Part shown: positions 1 to 7,243 of the stretch, piece after piece
Position numbering within the stretch: the stretch's first letter is position 1
Layout: every line of letters starts with the position of its first letter
Assembly: GCA_964565715.1 (NCBI GenBank)
Contig: CAZMGG010000012.1
Coordinates: 10,456 to 74,455 of the forward strand
DNA from: CAZMGG01 sp964565715
GTDB lineage: Bacteria > Planctomycetota > UBA1135 > UBA2386
Length of the DNA: 64,000 nt
Direction of reading: 5' to 3'
The notes under the pieces: generated by a model
Told to the model about the DNA's origin: nothing
The model's database searches: none
What the model saw: the letters and a program-made list of their open reading frames with translations, nothing else
Translations under genes and position numbers: made by a program

Positions 1-608
1 GCCACCGGCTGGTGCAGGGGGCCGTAATCGTCGAAGAAGAAGATCTCGAGGTTGTGGCCGGCGATGTGCTGCGAAGCCCAGACGCCGGTGAAGGTGCTCG
101 GGTACTGCAGGAAGTCGCAGGAGCCGAGGATCAGGCCGTTGCCCAGCACGTACTCGCTGCGGCCGACGCGCCACTTGTCGCCGATGCCGATCAGCTCGTC
201 GACCTCCATCCACGCCTGCGAGACGCCGTTGAAGTTGCGCCCGGCGGTGGCGTCGGAGTAGCTGCCGGAACCGGCCCAGGTCTCGGACAGGTTCAGCTCG
301 ACGAAGGCGCGCGCCTCCTCGCTGACCTTGTAGCCGAGCTGCACGCGGGCGCGGGTCGCCTGCTGGTCGTTGGCGTTGTAGGCGGCCGGCCGCTGGGTCT
401 CGGCGGCGCGCAGCCGCAGCCGGATGTCACCGGTGACGGTGAACGCGTCCGACCGCAGGTTGAGACCCGATTGGATCCGTTCCTGCAGATCGGGCAGCGG
501 CGCGAAGCTGAAGCACTGGTGCCCGGTCGGGTTGTCGTAGCAGTTCTGGGCGAGGAGAGGGCTGGCGGCCAGGGCGGCCACCGCCACGAGAGGGAGTCGG
601 CGGTTCAT
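1..608 (-). CDS. Secreted alginate-export-like beta-barrel protein, partial (3' end off window)
   Basis: An open frame runs from an ATG at 606-608 to the left edge without a stop (202 codons visible). The N-terminus is a clear signal peptide (MNRRLPLVAVAALAA... cut near SPLLAQ). The mature part has alternating hydrophobic strands with RLRLRAAETQ, RARVQLGYKV and AFVELNLSETWAG, then a GVSQAWMEV segment and KWRVGRSEYVLGNG. This layout resembles the start of alginate-export (AlgE-like, Pfam alginate_exp) outer-membrane barrels, which in planctomycetes often occur as secreted proteins of unknown substrate. The family assignment is inference from these strand motifs; the C-terminal two thirds is missing. 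The neighbour at 913 is divergent. No convincing Shine-Dalgarno sequence precedes the ATG. Confidence 0.7.
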   Translation of the reverse strand, partial: MNRRLPLVAVAALAASPLLAQNCYDNPTGHQCFSFAPLPDLQERIQSGLNLRSDAFTVTGDIRLRLRAAETQRPAAYNANDQQATRARVQLGYKVSEEARAFVELNLSETWAGSGSYSDATAGRNFNGVSQAWMEVDELIGIGDKWRVGRSEYVLGNGLILGSCDFLQYPSTFTGVWASQHIAGHNLEIFFFDDYGPLHQPV

Positions 609-912
609 CGGGATCTCGGGGGCGGGCAGGAAGGGAGAAGGCAACCCCGCGATCCGGGCGACGGCGACGAGGGCGGCACACACCCCCGAGAAACCCCTCA
701 GGGTGTGGGTCAGGAGAGACCGACCGGCCCCTCGGCGACGCGCGGTCCGAAGCCGCGGGTCGGCCGAGGCCGAGCTCAGGTGTAGGGAGGCATGAGGCCC
801 GGTCGGTCTGCCACGGCCGGGAGGCTGCCAGCTGCGACCCCGAAAGGCAAGAGTCGAGATGGGAGAACCCGCGTCGTGGGCAGCGGCCCCGGCGTGCCAT
901 ATCCTCCCCCGC
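609..912. other. Divergent intergenic region
   Basis: 304 bases between the left-edge gene and the HTH gene. Frames through it have no signal peptide or family motif. One imperfect hairpin can be drawn (679-685 CACACCC with 701-707 GGGTGTG, 15-base loop). Both flanking genes read away from it, so promoters for both should lie here, but no convincing -35/-10 pair was recognised. Confidence 0.4.
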
Positions 913-1191
913 ATGTCCAAGTCCGCCCAGGTGAAGCACCTGCTCGCCACGACTTCACTCTCCACCGGGGAGATCGCCCGGAAGGTCGGCTGCACCACCA
1001 ACCTGGTCTACGTGCTGCGGTCCTACGCCAAGCACAACGGCCGGAAGCCGCAGCCCTACAAGAAGCGGCCGCCGCCCGATCCGATGCTGCGCAGCATGCG
1101 CAAGCTGAAGCGCCAGGTGGATCGCGAGTGCCGCGCGCTCCGCACGTTCCTGAAGCGGCTGCGCAAGCAGATCGCCGCCAGGCTCGACTGA
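913..1191 (+). CDS. Small basic helix-turn-helix protein
   Basis: 92 residues from ATG 913; an in-frame start at 859 would add an 18-residue leader with no homology-like features, so the internal ATG is preferred. Residues 13-45 (LSTGEIARKVGCTTNLVYVL plus a following basic stretch) look like a helix-turn-helix of the MarR/Mrr-like or resolvase type, with GEIARKVG as helix 2 and TTNLVYVL as the recognition helix. The C-terminal half (residues 50-92) is strongly basic and helical (KLKRQVDRE, FLKRLRKQIAARLD), consistent with DNA or RNA binding. No partner gene is obvious: the neighbours are secreted proteins. Likely a small DNA-binding regulator; target unknown. Confidence 0.55.
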   Translation: MSKSAQVKHLLATTSLSTGEIARKVGCTTNLVYVLRSYAKHNGRKPQPYKKRPPPDPMLRSMRKLKRQVDRECRALRTFLKRLRKQIAARLD

Positions 1192-1287
1192 GCCGGGCCG
1201 GTCGATGGCGGGATCGTCCTCGGGCCTTGCTCGAGGATTCTTTGCCGATTCCGCAAGGTCGGTCCGTCTGACTGACTAGGCACACAC

Positions 1288-2697
1288 ATGCAAGTCGCAT
1301 CGCTGGCGGCGCTGTTCGTGGCCACTGCCGCAGTGGCCCAGTCCGTTGCACCGGATGCCCTCTGGTTCGTCGAGAACGGCCGTCACCTCGTCCAGGTGAT
1401 GACAGGAGGAACCGAGATCGCGCGGCTCGACCTGCAACCGCACGGCCTGGTTCCGACGCAGATCTGGCCGGCGCCGGACGGCCGCATCTGGCTGACCACC
1501 GCGCCGATCGGCCGCATCTACCTTCTGGACCCAGCCGGGCCGATGCTGGTGACGCCGGTGCCGCCGCCCCCCGGCGCCGGTTCGGCGGTCACGATGGCAT
1601 TCGCCCCTGGCGGCAACGCCTGGGTGGCCTTCCACGATGGCACCCTGCAGAGCTTCACGTCCGGCGGCACGCCAATGCTGCGCACGCAGGTGCCCATCGA
1701 TCCGGTGGCAGCGGCCTTCGATCACCTGGGCATGCTGTGGATCGGTCACGGCGGCGGTGCGCTCACCCGAGTCGATCCTGCCAACGGCAGCGCTCTCACC
1801 ATGCCCCTGCCGCTCGCGGCGAACCGGCGCCTCCTGTCACTCCGCGCCGCACCGCCGGTGGTGTTCCCGAACAATGCGGGCTTCACGCTGGGCGGTCTGT
1901 GGATGACCGACGATCAGGACAACATCCTGCTGGCCGATCTGGCGGGAGCCGTCCAGCGGAGCCTGTGGGTCGGCCAGGGCAACCGGCTGACCACGCCCGT
2001 GATCGATGCGGAGGGCCAGGTCTGGGTCGGCACCGGCCACCAGGTGTTCGGGTTGCGTGCCGACGGCAATGGGCTCGTGGCGGGCTTCCGATTCCCCGAC
2101 GGGACCATCCAGGGCCTCGATCTGGACGGTCGCGGCACGTTGCTCGTACGGCGCCAGGATCCGGTGACCCTGCGAACCACCATCGACGCGGTGGACCGCT
2201 GGTCGGGCAACACGCTGTCGCGATTCGAACTCGGACTGCTGACCGGAGCCGATCCCGCTCGCTGGCACCACGGACTGGTCACGGACCGGTCCGGCGACGC
2301 CGACGGCGATGGTTTCGACAACCTGGCCGAGATCCGGTCGGGCACCGGACCATTCGACCCCCAGTCGGATCCGGGGCGCGACCTGCGCCTGCTGGGCGTG
2401 CCCCAGATCGGCGGCACGCTGACCTTCATGACCCGGCGAGGACCGAGCCTGCTGGCCCTCGGCACCGGACTGGCTGCCAGCCCCTTGCTCCTTCCCGGAG
2501 TCGCCGGGCATGTGCGCATCGACCCGGCCACGATCGGCGGGACCCTGGTGCTGGATCCGATCACCTCGACGGCGTTCCTGCCGATCCCCAACCAGCCGGC
2601 GCTGGCAGGCCTGGCCCTGGTCGCTCAGGCCCTGCAATTCCCCACAGGCGCGCCGATGGAACTCACCAACGCGGTGGATGTCCGGCTGATGCCCTGA
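1288..2697 (+). CDS. Secreted propeller-like protein with EF-hand-like Ca site
   Basis: 469 residues. The signal peptide MQVASLAALFVATAAVAQ supports the ATG at 1288. Residues 20-330 carry repeated W-F/W-L plus G-R-x-W units (GRIWLTTAPIGRIYLLDP, GMLWIGHGG, GQVWVGTGHQVFGL), typical of NHL/Vgb-like six-bladed propellers. Around residue 334 there is a DADGDGFDN loop, a type-3-thrombospondin or EF-hand-like calcium motif. The last ~110 residues (from DLRLLGVPQIGGTLTF) end without the usual G-C-x-G signature but have similar spacing to the C-terminal module of other secreted proteins here. Codon third positions are less GC-rich than in the following gene. Probably exported or surface-attached; ligand unknown. 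Confidence 0.7.
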   Translation: MQVASLAALFVATAAVAQSVAPDALWFVENGRHLVQVMTGGTEIARLDLQPHGLVPTQIWPAPDGRIWLTTAPIGRIYLLDPAGPMLVTPVPPPPGAGSAVTMAFAPGGNAWVAFHDGTLQSFTSGGTPMLRTQVPIDPVAAAFDHLGMLWIGHGGGALTRVDPANGSALTMPLPLAANRRLLSLRAAPPVVFPNNAGFTLGGLWMTDDQDNILLADLAGAVQRSLWVGQGNRLTTPVIDAEGQVWVGTGHQVFGLRADGNGLVAGFRFPDGTIQGLDLDGRGTLLVRRQDPVTLRTTIDAVDRWSGNTLSRFELGLLTGADPARWHHGLVTDRSGDADGDGFDNLAEIRSGTGPFDPQSDPGRDLRLLGVPQIGGTLTFMTRRGPSLLALGTGLAASPLLLPGVAGHVRIDPATIGGTLVLDPITSTAFLPIPNQPALAGLALVAQALQFPTGAPMELTNAVDVRLMP

Positions 2698-2752
2698 CGC
2701 GGGTCGATTCGTCCCGCTGCATCGCCGGGGCACCCGCTACACTGCGCCGGCC

Positions 2753-5005
2753 ATGATGCACCGCGCCCGCGCCCTGCTCGCCGTCCTGCTCTGCGCCACC
2801 CTCGTCACGGCCCAGGACGACGAGGCCGACTTCAACCTCAAGCAGGCCGACAAGCTGCACGGCTTCGCCAAGAAGGCGTTCGAAAAGGGCTTCCCGCGCC
2901 AGGCCAGGCTGATCTGGCTGCAGCTCATCAAGCTCTACGCGCCGGACCACGCCGACGCCCACAAGGCGATCGGCAACATCAAGGTCGGCAGCACCTGGAA
3001 CCCGGATCCGGCCTTCACCTACCCCACCGGCGACACCGGCAGCGGCGCCGAGGGCCAGAGCCTGTTCAAGCAGTACGAGAGCCTGACCCGGGACCTGGCC
3101 AACGGCCACCGGCAGCAGGCCGAGCGCTACGCCAAGGCCGGGCGCAACGATCGCGCGCTGCACCACTGGCAGATGGTGATCCGCTGGCAGCCGGAGGATC
3201 GCGCCGCCAAGGCCGCCCTCGAGCACCGCGAGGTCGGCACCGTCACCGGCACCGCGCTCGAGCAGACGCTCTACGAGCGCAGCAAGGCCATCGAGAAGGC
3301 GGTGAGCGAGCAGGCCGGCGCCGACTATCCGGTGCAGAAGAGCACCGACGCCCGCTGCGCGCCGCTGGACCAGGCCCAGGTCAAGTACGTCACCGTCAGC
3401 TCCGAGCACTTCGTGCTGCACGGCGATCCGGAGGAGGAGCAGAACCTGTTGGACGCGCTGCGCTGGGCCGAGCGAACCCTGCGGGTGTGCCAGGTGGTGT
3501 TCCCCTGGCAGAGCGACCTGAAGGGGCGCAGCACCGAGTGGGCGTTCTTCGTCGCCAAGGACACCTACAAGCAGATCCTGAAGGCCAACGCCGCGAAGAT
3601 CCCGGACCTGGAGTGGCGACTGGAGCACACCGCCACCTGCGGCATCGGCCCGGTGATCGTCGGCGCCACCGGCAGCGTGCGGGTGCTGCACGACGCCTGC
3701 GTGCGCAACGTCGCCCAGGCCTACGCCGGCTTCGCCACCGCCGGCTTCAACGAGGGCATCGGCCACACCTTCGTCGGCATGATGTTCAACAACAACCGGC
3801 TGTTCTCGGTCGACCTGAAGAAGCAGCAGGGCACCGCCGCCAGCGAGGCCGACCGCGAGTACACCTCGCCGGACTTCGACGTCTGGAAGACGCTGAACCT
3901 GGAGATGGCGTGGAAGCTCACCGGCGGCGTGCCGGCCCGCGAGCTGCCGTTCTGCGAGGCGGCGACCTTCACCAACGAGCAGCGCATCAAGGCCTGGTCG
4001 TTCTGCGACTACGTGATGCGGCGCGATCCGGAGCTGCTGCGGCAGCTGGACCGGCTGGGCGCCGAGATGAAGGCGCAGAAGCAGCTCCAGCCCCTCGAGT
4101 TCGAGCAGCGCTTCGATCAGCAGGGCGAGGTGAAGGTCGGCCAGCTCGACAAGGAGTGGGAGGACTTCTGGACCGAGGCGTCGCCGGTGCTGAAGGCGAT
4201 CCAGAACAACACGCCGCCGCTGCAGGCCGTCAGCCGCGGCGTCGAGAAGTGGCTGGAGGCGTTCAACGAGGCCCGCAAGGGTGCCGGCATGCGGCCGGTC
4301 ACCTGGTCGACCAACCTGTCGGCGCGCTGCCACGACCACGCCCAGTACCTGAAGCAGAACAAGGGCGAGCGCGGCCCGGACAAGGAACACCGGCAGCTCC
4401 TGGAGCTGGGCGGCAGCCACGTCGGCGACCTGTTCGCGCAGATGGCGGTGGTCGAGACCTCGGCGAAGATCGGCGGGGCGAAGAAGCTGTTCCAGCAGTG
4501 GCTCGACATCCCGGGCTACCGCGACACCCTGGTGCACGACTACCTGCTGTCGGTGGGCATCTACACCGAGGGCGACATCCTGGTGATGAACGTGACGTCG
4601 GCGCTGGGCGAGCCGCGCGTCAAGGCCGGCTACAACTTCTACCCGCGGCAGGCCAAGGGCATCCCCACCGAGGTCGAGGTGGCGCTGCTCGGTCCCGAAC
4701 TCGAGGAGCTGCTGGCGAAGAACGGCCACGCCGGCAAGAAGGTGGTCGGTTATCCCCTGACGCTGCACTTCGGCATCAACGTGCAGGGCAACCGGCAGAC
4801 CTACGCCTGCAAGGTCAGCGCCCGCGGCAAGGACGTGCCGGGCCTGCTCCTGATGGACGGCGGCAAGATCCGCCGCACCTCGGCGCCGGGCATGGTGACG
4901 TTCTATCCGCTGGACCCGCTGCCCCACGGCGACATCGACGTGGTGTGGACCTGGGATCAGGACAACGGCGCGCAGCGCGTGCAGACCTCGTTCACGACCA
5001 AGTAG
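2753..5005 (+). CDS. Secreted TPR, peptidase-like and CAP-domain protein
   Basis: 750 residues, start MM at 2753/2756 followed by a signal peptide ending near LVTAQ. Residues 25-150 are helical TPR-like repeats (FEKGFPRQARLIWLQLIKLY, RYAKAGRNDRALHHWQMVIR). Residues 205-440 resemble the peptidase-MA-like domain of planctomycete proteins (SSEHFVLHGDPEEE start, GFNEGIGHTFVGMMFNNN), but the usual H-E-x-x-H is not present, so it may be inactive. Residues about 495-625 are a CAP/SCP-PR1 domain (NEARKGAGMRPVTWSTNLSA, HDHAQYLKQN, MNVTSALGEPR). CAP domains act outside the cell and usually bind lipid or peptide ligands. The gene ends 14 bases before the AlbA_2 gene and may be read into it. Confidence 0.75.
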   Translation: MMHRARALLAVLLCATLVTAQDDEADFNLKQADKLHGFAKKAFEKGFPRQARLIWLQLIKLYAPDHADAHKAIGNIKVGSTWNPDPAFTYPTGDTGSGAEGQSLFKQYESLTRDLANGHRQQAERYAKAGRNDRALHHWQMVIRWQPEDRAAKAALEHREVGTVTGTALEQTLYERSKAIEKAVSEQAGADYPVQKSTDARCAPLDQAQVKYVTVSSEHFVLHGDPEEEQNLLDALRWAERTLRVCQVVFPWQSDLKGRSTEWAFFVAKDTYKQILKANAAKIPDLEWRLEHTATCGIGPVIVGATGSVRVLHDACVRNVAQAYAGFATAGFNEGIGHTFVGMMFNNNRLFSVDLKKQQGTAASEADREYTSPDFDVWKTLNLEMAWKLTGGVPARELPFCEAATFTNEQRIKAWSFCDYVMRRDPELLRQLDRLGAEMKAQKQLQPLEFEQRFDQQGEVKVGQLDKEWEDFWTEASPVLKAIQNNTPPLQAVSRGVEKWLEAFNEARKGAGMRPVTWSTNLSARCHDHAQYLKQNKGERGPDKEHRQLLELGGSHVGDLFAQMAVVETSAKIGGAKKLFQQWLDIPGYRDTLVHDYLLSVGIYTEGDILVMNVTSALGEPRVKAGYNFYPRQAKGIPTEVEVALLGPELEELLAKNGHAGKKVVGYPLTLHFGINVQGNRQTYACKVSARGKDVPGLLLMDGGKIRRTSAPGMVTFYPLDPLPHGDIDVVWTWDQDNGAQRVQTSFTTK

Positions 5006-5019
5006 ACGCGGCGCCGACC

Positions 5020-6216
5020 ATGCCCCAGCCCCAAGATCTGGCCAACCTGCTGACCACTGAAACCGATCGCGTCGAGTGGAAGGGCTCGACCAACAACCGC
5101 GAAGGCATCCTGCGCGCCGTTGGCGCCCTGGCCAACGACCTCGGCGGCAGCGGCCAGCCCGGTTTCGTCGTCATCGGGGTCGACAAGGCGGGCACAGTCA
5201 TCGGGGTCGACCAGGCTGGATCGCTGGATGACCAGCAACGCGACCTCGCCGACCGTGTGCGGTCGGGCAAGATCCAGCCCATTCCCAGCACATCGATCCA
5301 AATGGTGCTGCATGGGTCCCATGCACTGCTCGTCGTCGAGGTGACGCCCTACCCGGTCCCGCCGATCGTGGAGGTGGATGGCATGGCATGGGTTCGCGTC
5401 GGCACGACGACGCGCCGGGCAAGCCAAGCCGATCTGCAGCGGCTGAGTGAACGACGCCCCGAGCGGTCCCTCCCCTTCGACACGCGCCCGCTGGCGGGTG
5501 CCGGCCTCGACGATCTTCGTGCGGATGTCCTGCAGAGGCTCTGGCAGGCCGCCAGGGATGCAGACGGTGACCCCTCGTCCTTTCCCGAGTTGCAGCCCTG
5601 GCTGACCCAGCGACAGCTCGGGAGGCCGGTCGCTGGCACGTGGACGCCAAACGCGGCTGCGGTACTGCTCTTCGGGAAGAGCCCACAGGATCACATGCCG
5701 GGAGCCCGGATCGACCTCGTCCGGTACGCCGGGGGGGATGTCGATGCACCAGTGGCATCACGGAAACTCGCGACTGGCACCCTGGCCGACCAGCTCGAGA
5801 TCGCCTGGGCCTGGGTGTCACTGCATGTCGCCACCGTCCCAGCCGAGCCCGAAGGGATCCGGGAGGCGTTCGTCCCCACCTACCCCGTGGAGGCCCTGAA
5901 GGAGCTGGTACGCAACGTCGTGCAGCATCGACTGTACGAGGGAACCAATGCACCCAGCCGGATCGAGTGGTTCGACGATCGGATCGAGCTGAGCAATCCG
6001 GGCGGGCCCTTCGGTCGCGCCAGTGAGGGCGAGTTCGGCACCCATTCCGACTACCGGAATCCGCTGGTCACGGCCGGTCTGGTGGCCTCGGGGCATGTCC
6101 AGCAGCTGGGCCGCGGAATCCGGCGCGCCAGACAGCAACTGCACGCCAACGGCAATCCGCCAATGGCGGTGCAGACCGATGGCTTCACCCGCGTGATCGT
6201 GCATAGGCGGCCATGA
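5020..6216 (+). CDS. AlbA_2 / HATPase_c_4 ATP-binding protein
   Basis: 398 residues. ATG 5020 follows the upstream stop by 14 bases and begins exactly at the AlbA_2 domain; an upstream extension would overlap the preceding gene. Residues 15-120 match the Schlafen AlbA_2 fold (DRVEWKGSTNNREGILRAVG, GFVVIGVDKAGTVIGVD, AWVRVGTTTRRAS). Residues about 287-335 match the HATPase_c_4 segment of RecG-like transcriptional regulators (ALKELVRNVVQHRLYEG with N299 and H303, then IEWFDDRIELSNPGG). The family includes DNA- or tRNA-targeting and regulatory proteins, some in antiphage loci. The stop overlaps the ATG of the ParA gene by 4 bases, so the two are translationally coupled. Codon use is less GC-biased than in neighbours, hinting at transfer. 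Function is inferred, not known. Confidence 0.85.
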   Translation: MPQPQDLANLLTTETDRVEWKGSTNNREGILRAVGALANDLGGSGQPGFVVIGVDKAGTVIGVDQAGSLDDQQRDLADRVRSGKIQPIPSTSIQMVLHGSHALLVVEVTPYPVPPIVEVDGMAWVRVGTTTRRASQADLQRLSERRPERSLPFDTRPLAGAGLDDLRADVLQRLWQAARDADGDPSSFPELQPWLTQRQLGRPVAGTWTPNAAAVLLFGKSPQDHMPGARIDLVRYAGGDVDAPVASRKLATGTLADQLEIAWAWVSLHVATVPAEPEGIREAFVPTYPVEALKELVRNVVQHRLYEGTNAPSRIEWFDDRIELSNPGGPFGRASEGEFGTHSDYRNPLVTAGLVASGHVQQLGRGIRRARQQLHANGNPPMAVQTDGFTRVIVHRRP

Positions 6217-7217
6217 GGTCCCTGACCCTCTTCAACAACAAGGGTGGCGTCGGCAAGACGACGTTGACCTTCCATCTGGCCCACATGTGTGCACGCCTGG
6301 GCCAACGAGTCGTCGTCCTGGACTACGACCCCCAGTGCAACCTGTCATCGCTGCTGCTGGGCGACGACGAGCTGTTCGACCTCTGGGTGACCCAGGGCCC
6401 GGAGAGCAGCGAGACGGTGGCGAGTTGCATCGAGCCAGTTCGCCGGGGCAAGGGCGGCGTCCGTGAACCAAGGCTCAGGAAGGCAGCGGACCTGCTGTGG
6501 GTTCTGCCCGGCCACCTCGATCTCAGTCGCTTCGAGCAGACCCTGGCTGAGGAATGGCCCAAAACCATGTCGTCCGCCAACGAGCGGGCCTTGGATGTGA
6601 CCACCGCCCTCGACGTGCTGTCCAATCGGGCTGCCGAAGTGGCGCGTGCGGACCTGGTCTTCATCGACGTCGGACCGAGCCTCGGCGCCCTCAATCGGGC
6701 GGCGCTGTTGGCATGCGATGCCATCGTACTGCCATTGGCCCCGGACCTCTTCAGCCTCCAGGGAATGCGCAACGTCGGGCCGACCCTGCGGGAATGGCGG
6801 GATGACTGGAAGACGGTCCGTGATCGGCACATGGTCGGCCGCGAGCAACTCGTCCTTCCACCGCATGATTTCCAACCGATCGGCTACGTCGTCCAACAGC
6901 ATCTGGCACGCAGGGACCAGGCGGTGAAGGGCTACGCACGATGGGCCGAAGCAATCCCCAGCACCTTCCACGAGGAGGTTCTCGGCGAGAGGCAGGTCGC
7001 GACGACATCCAGCGTCGATGAGGACCCCTTCTGCCTGGCCTTGATCCGGCACTACGCCAGCCTGGTGCCCATTGCCCAACAGGCGAGGAAGCCCATGTTC
7101 GACCTGAAACAGAGCGATGGCATCGGCGGTGGCCAGATCCAATCGGTGGCCCGGTGTCGCCAGGACTTCGAGCAACTCGTGCAGCGGATGCTCAGCCGGC
7201 TGCAGACGCCCGGCTAG
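6213..7217 (+). CDS. ParA/MinD-family ATPase
   Basis: 334 residues, starting at the ATG inside the ATGA overlap with the AlbA_2 gene. The deviant Walker A KGGVGKTTLTFH is at residues 11-22, Walker A' VVLDYDPQCNLSSLL follows near residue 37, and the Walker B-like LVFIDVGPSLGALNRAAL lies near residue 150. These identify a ParA/Soj-type P-loop ATPase that dimerises on ATP and usually binds DNA non-specifically. There is no ParB gene or parS-like cluster nearby, so it is unlikely to be the chromosomal segregation ATPase. The tight coupling suggests it works with the AlbA_2 protein. The C-terminal ~120 residues (LPPHDFQPIGYVV onward) look specialised, typical of ParA-like proteins in accessory modules. 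Confidence 0.88.
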   Translation: MRSLTLFNNKGGVGKTTLTFHLAHMCARLGQRVVVLDYDPQCNLSSLLLGDDELFDLWVTQGPESSETVASCIEPVRRGKGGVREPRLRKAADLLWVLPGHLDLSRFEQTLAEEWPKTMSSANERALDVTTALDVLSNRAAEVARADLVFIDVGPSLGALNRAALLACDAIVLPLAPDLFSLQGMRNVGPTLREWRDDWKTVRDRHMVGREQLVLPPHDFQPIGYVVQQHLARRDQAVKGYARWAEAIPSTFHEEVLGERQVATTSSVDEDPFCLALIRHYASLVPIAQQARKPMFDLKQSDGIGGGQIQSVARCRQDFEQLVQRMLSRLQTPG

Positions 7218-7243
7218 CGCTGGCGATCGCCGCCATTCACCGG

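Noticed and set aside
679..707. Hairpin in the first intergenic region as a terminator
   Set aside because: No U-tract follows and the flanking genes are divergent, so no terminator is expected; noted only within the intergenic entry.
12..785. A 257-codon plus-strand frame at the left edge
   Set aside because: Overlaps the signal-peptide-bearing minus-strand gene and has shadow-like composition without motifs.
2663..4927. A 754-codon minus-strand frame over the CAP-domain gene
   Set aside because: The plus strand has a signal peptide and CAP motifs; the minus frame is a Val/Leu/Gln/Arg-rich shadow.
5020..7217. Chromosome partition locus (parAB)
   Set aside because: The ATPase is ParA-like, but the upstream partner is an AlbA_2 protein, not ParB, and no parS-like palindromes were seen.
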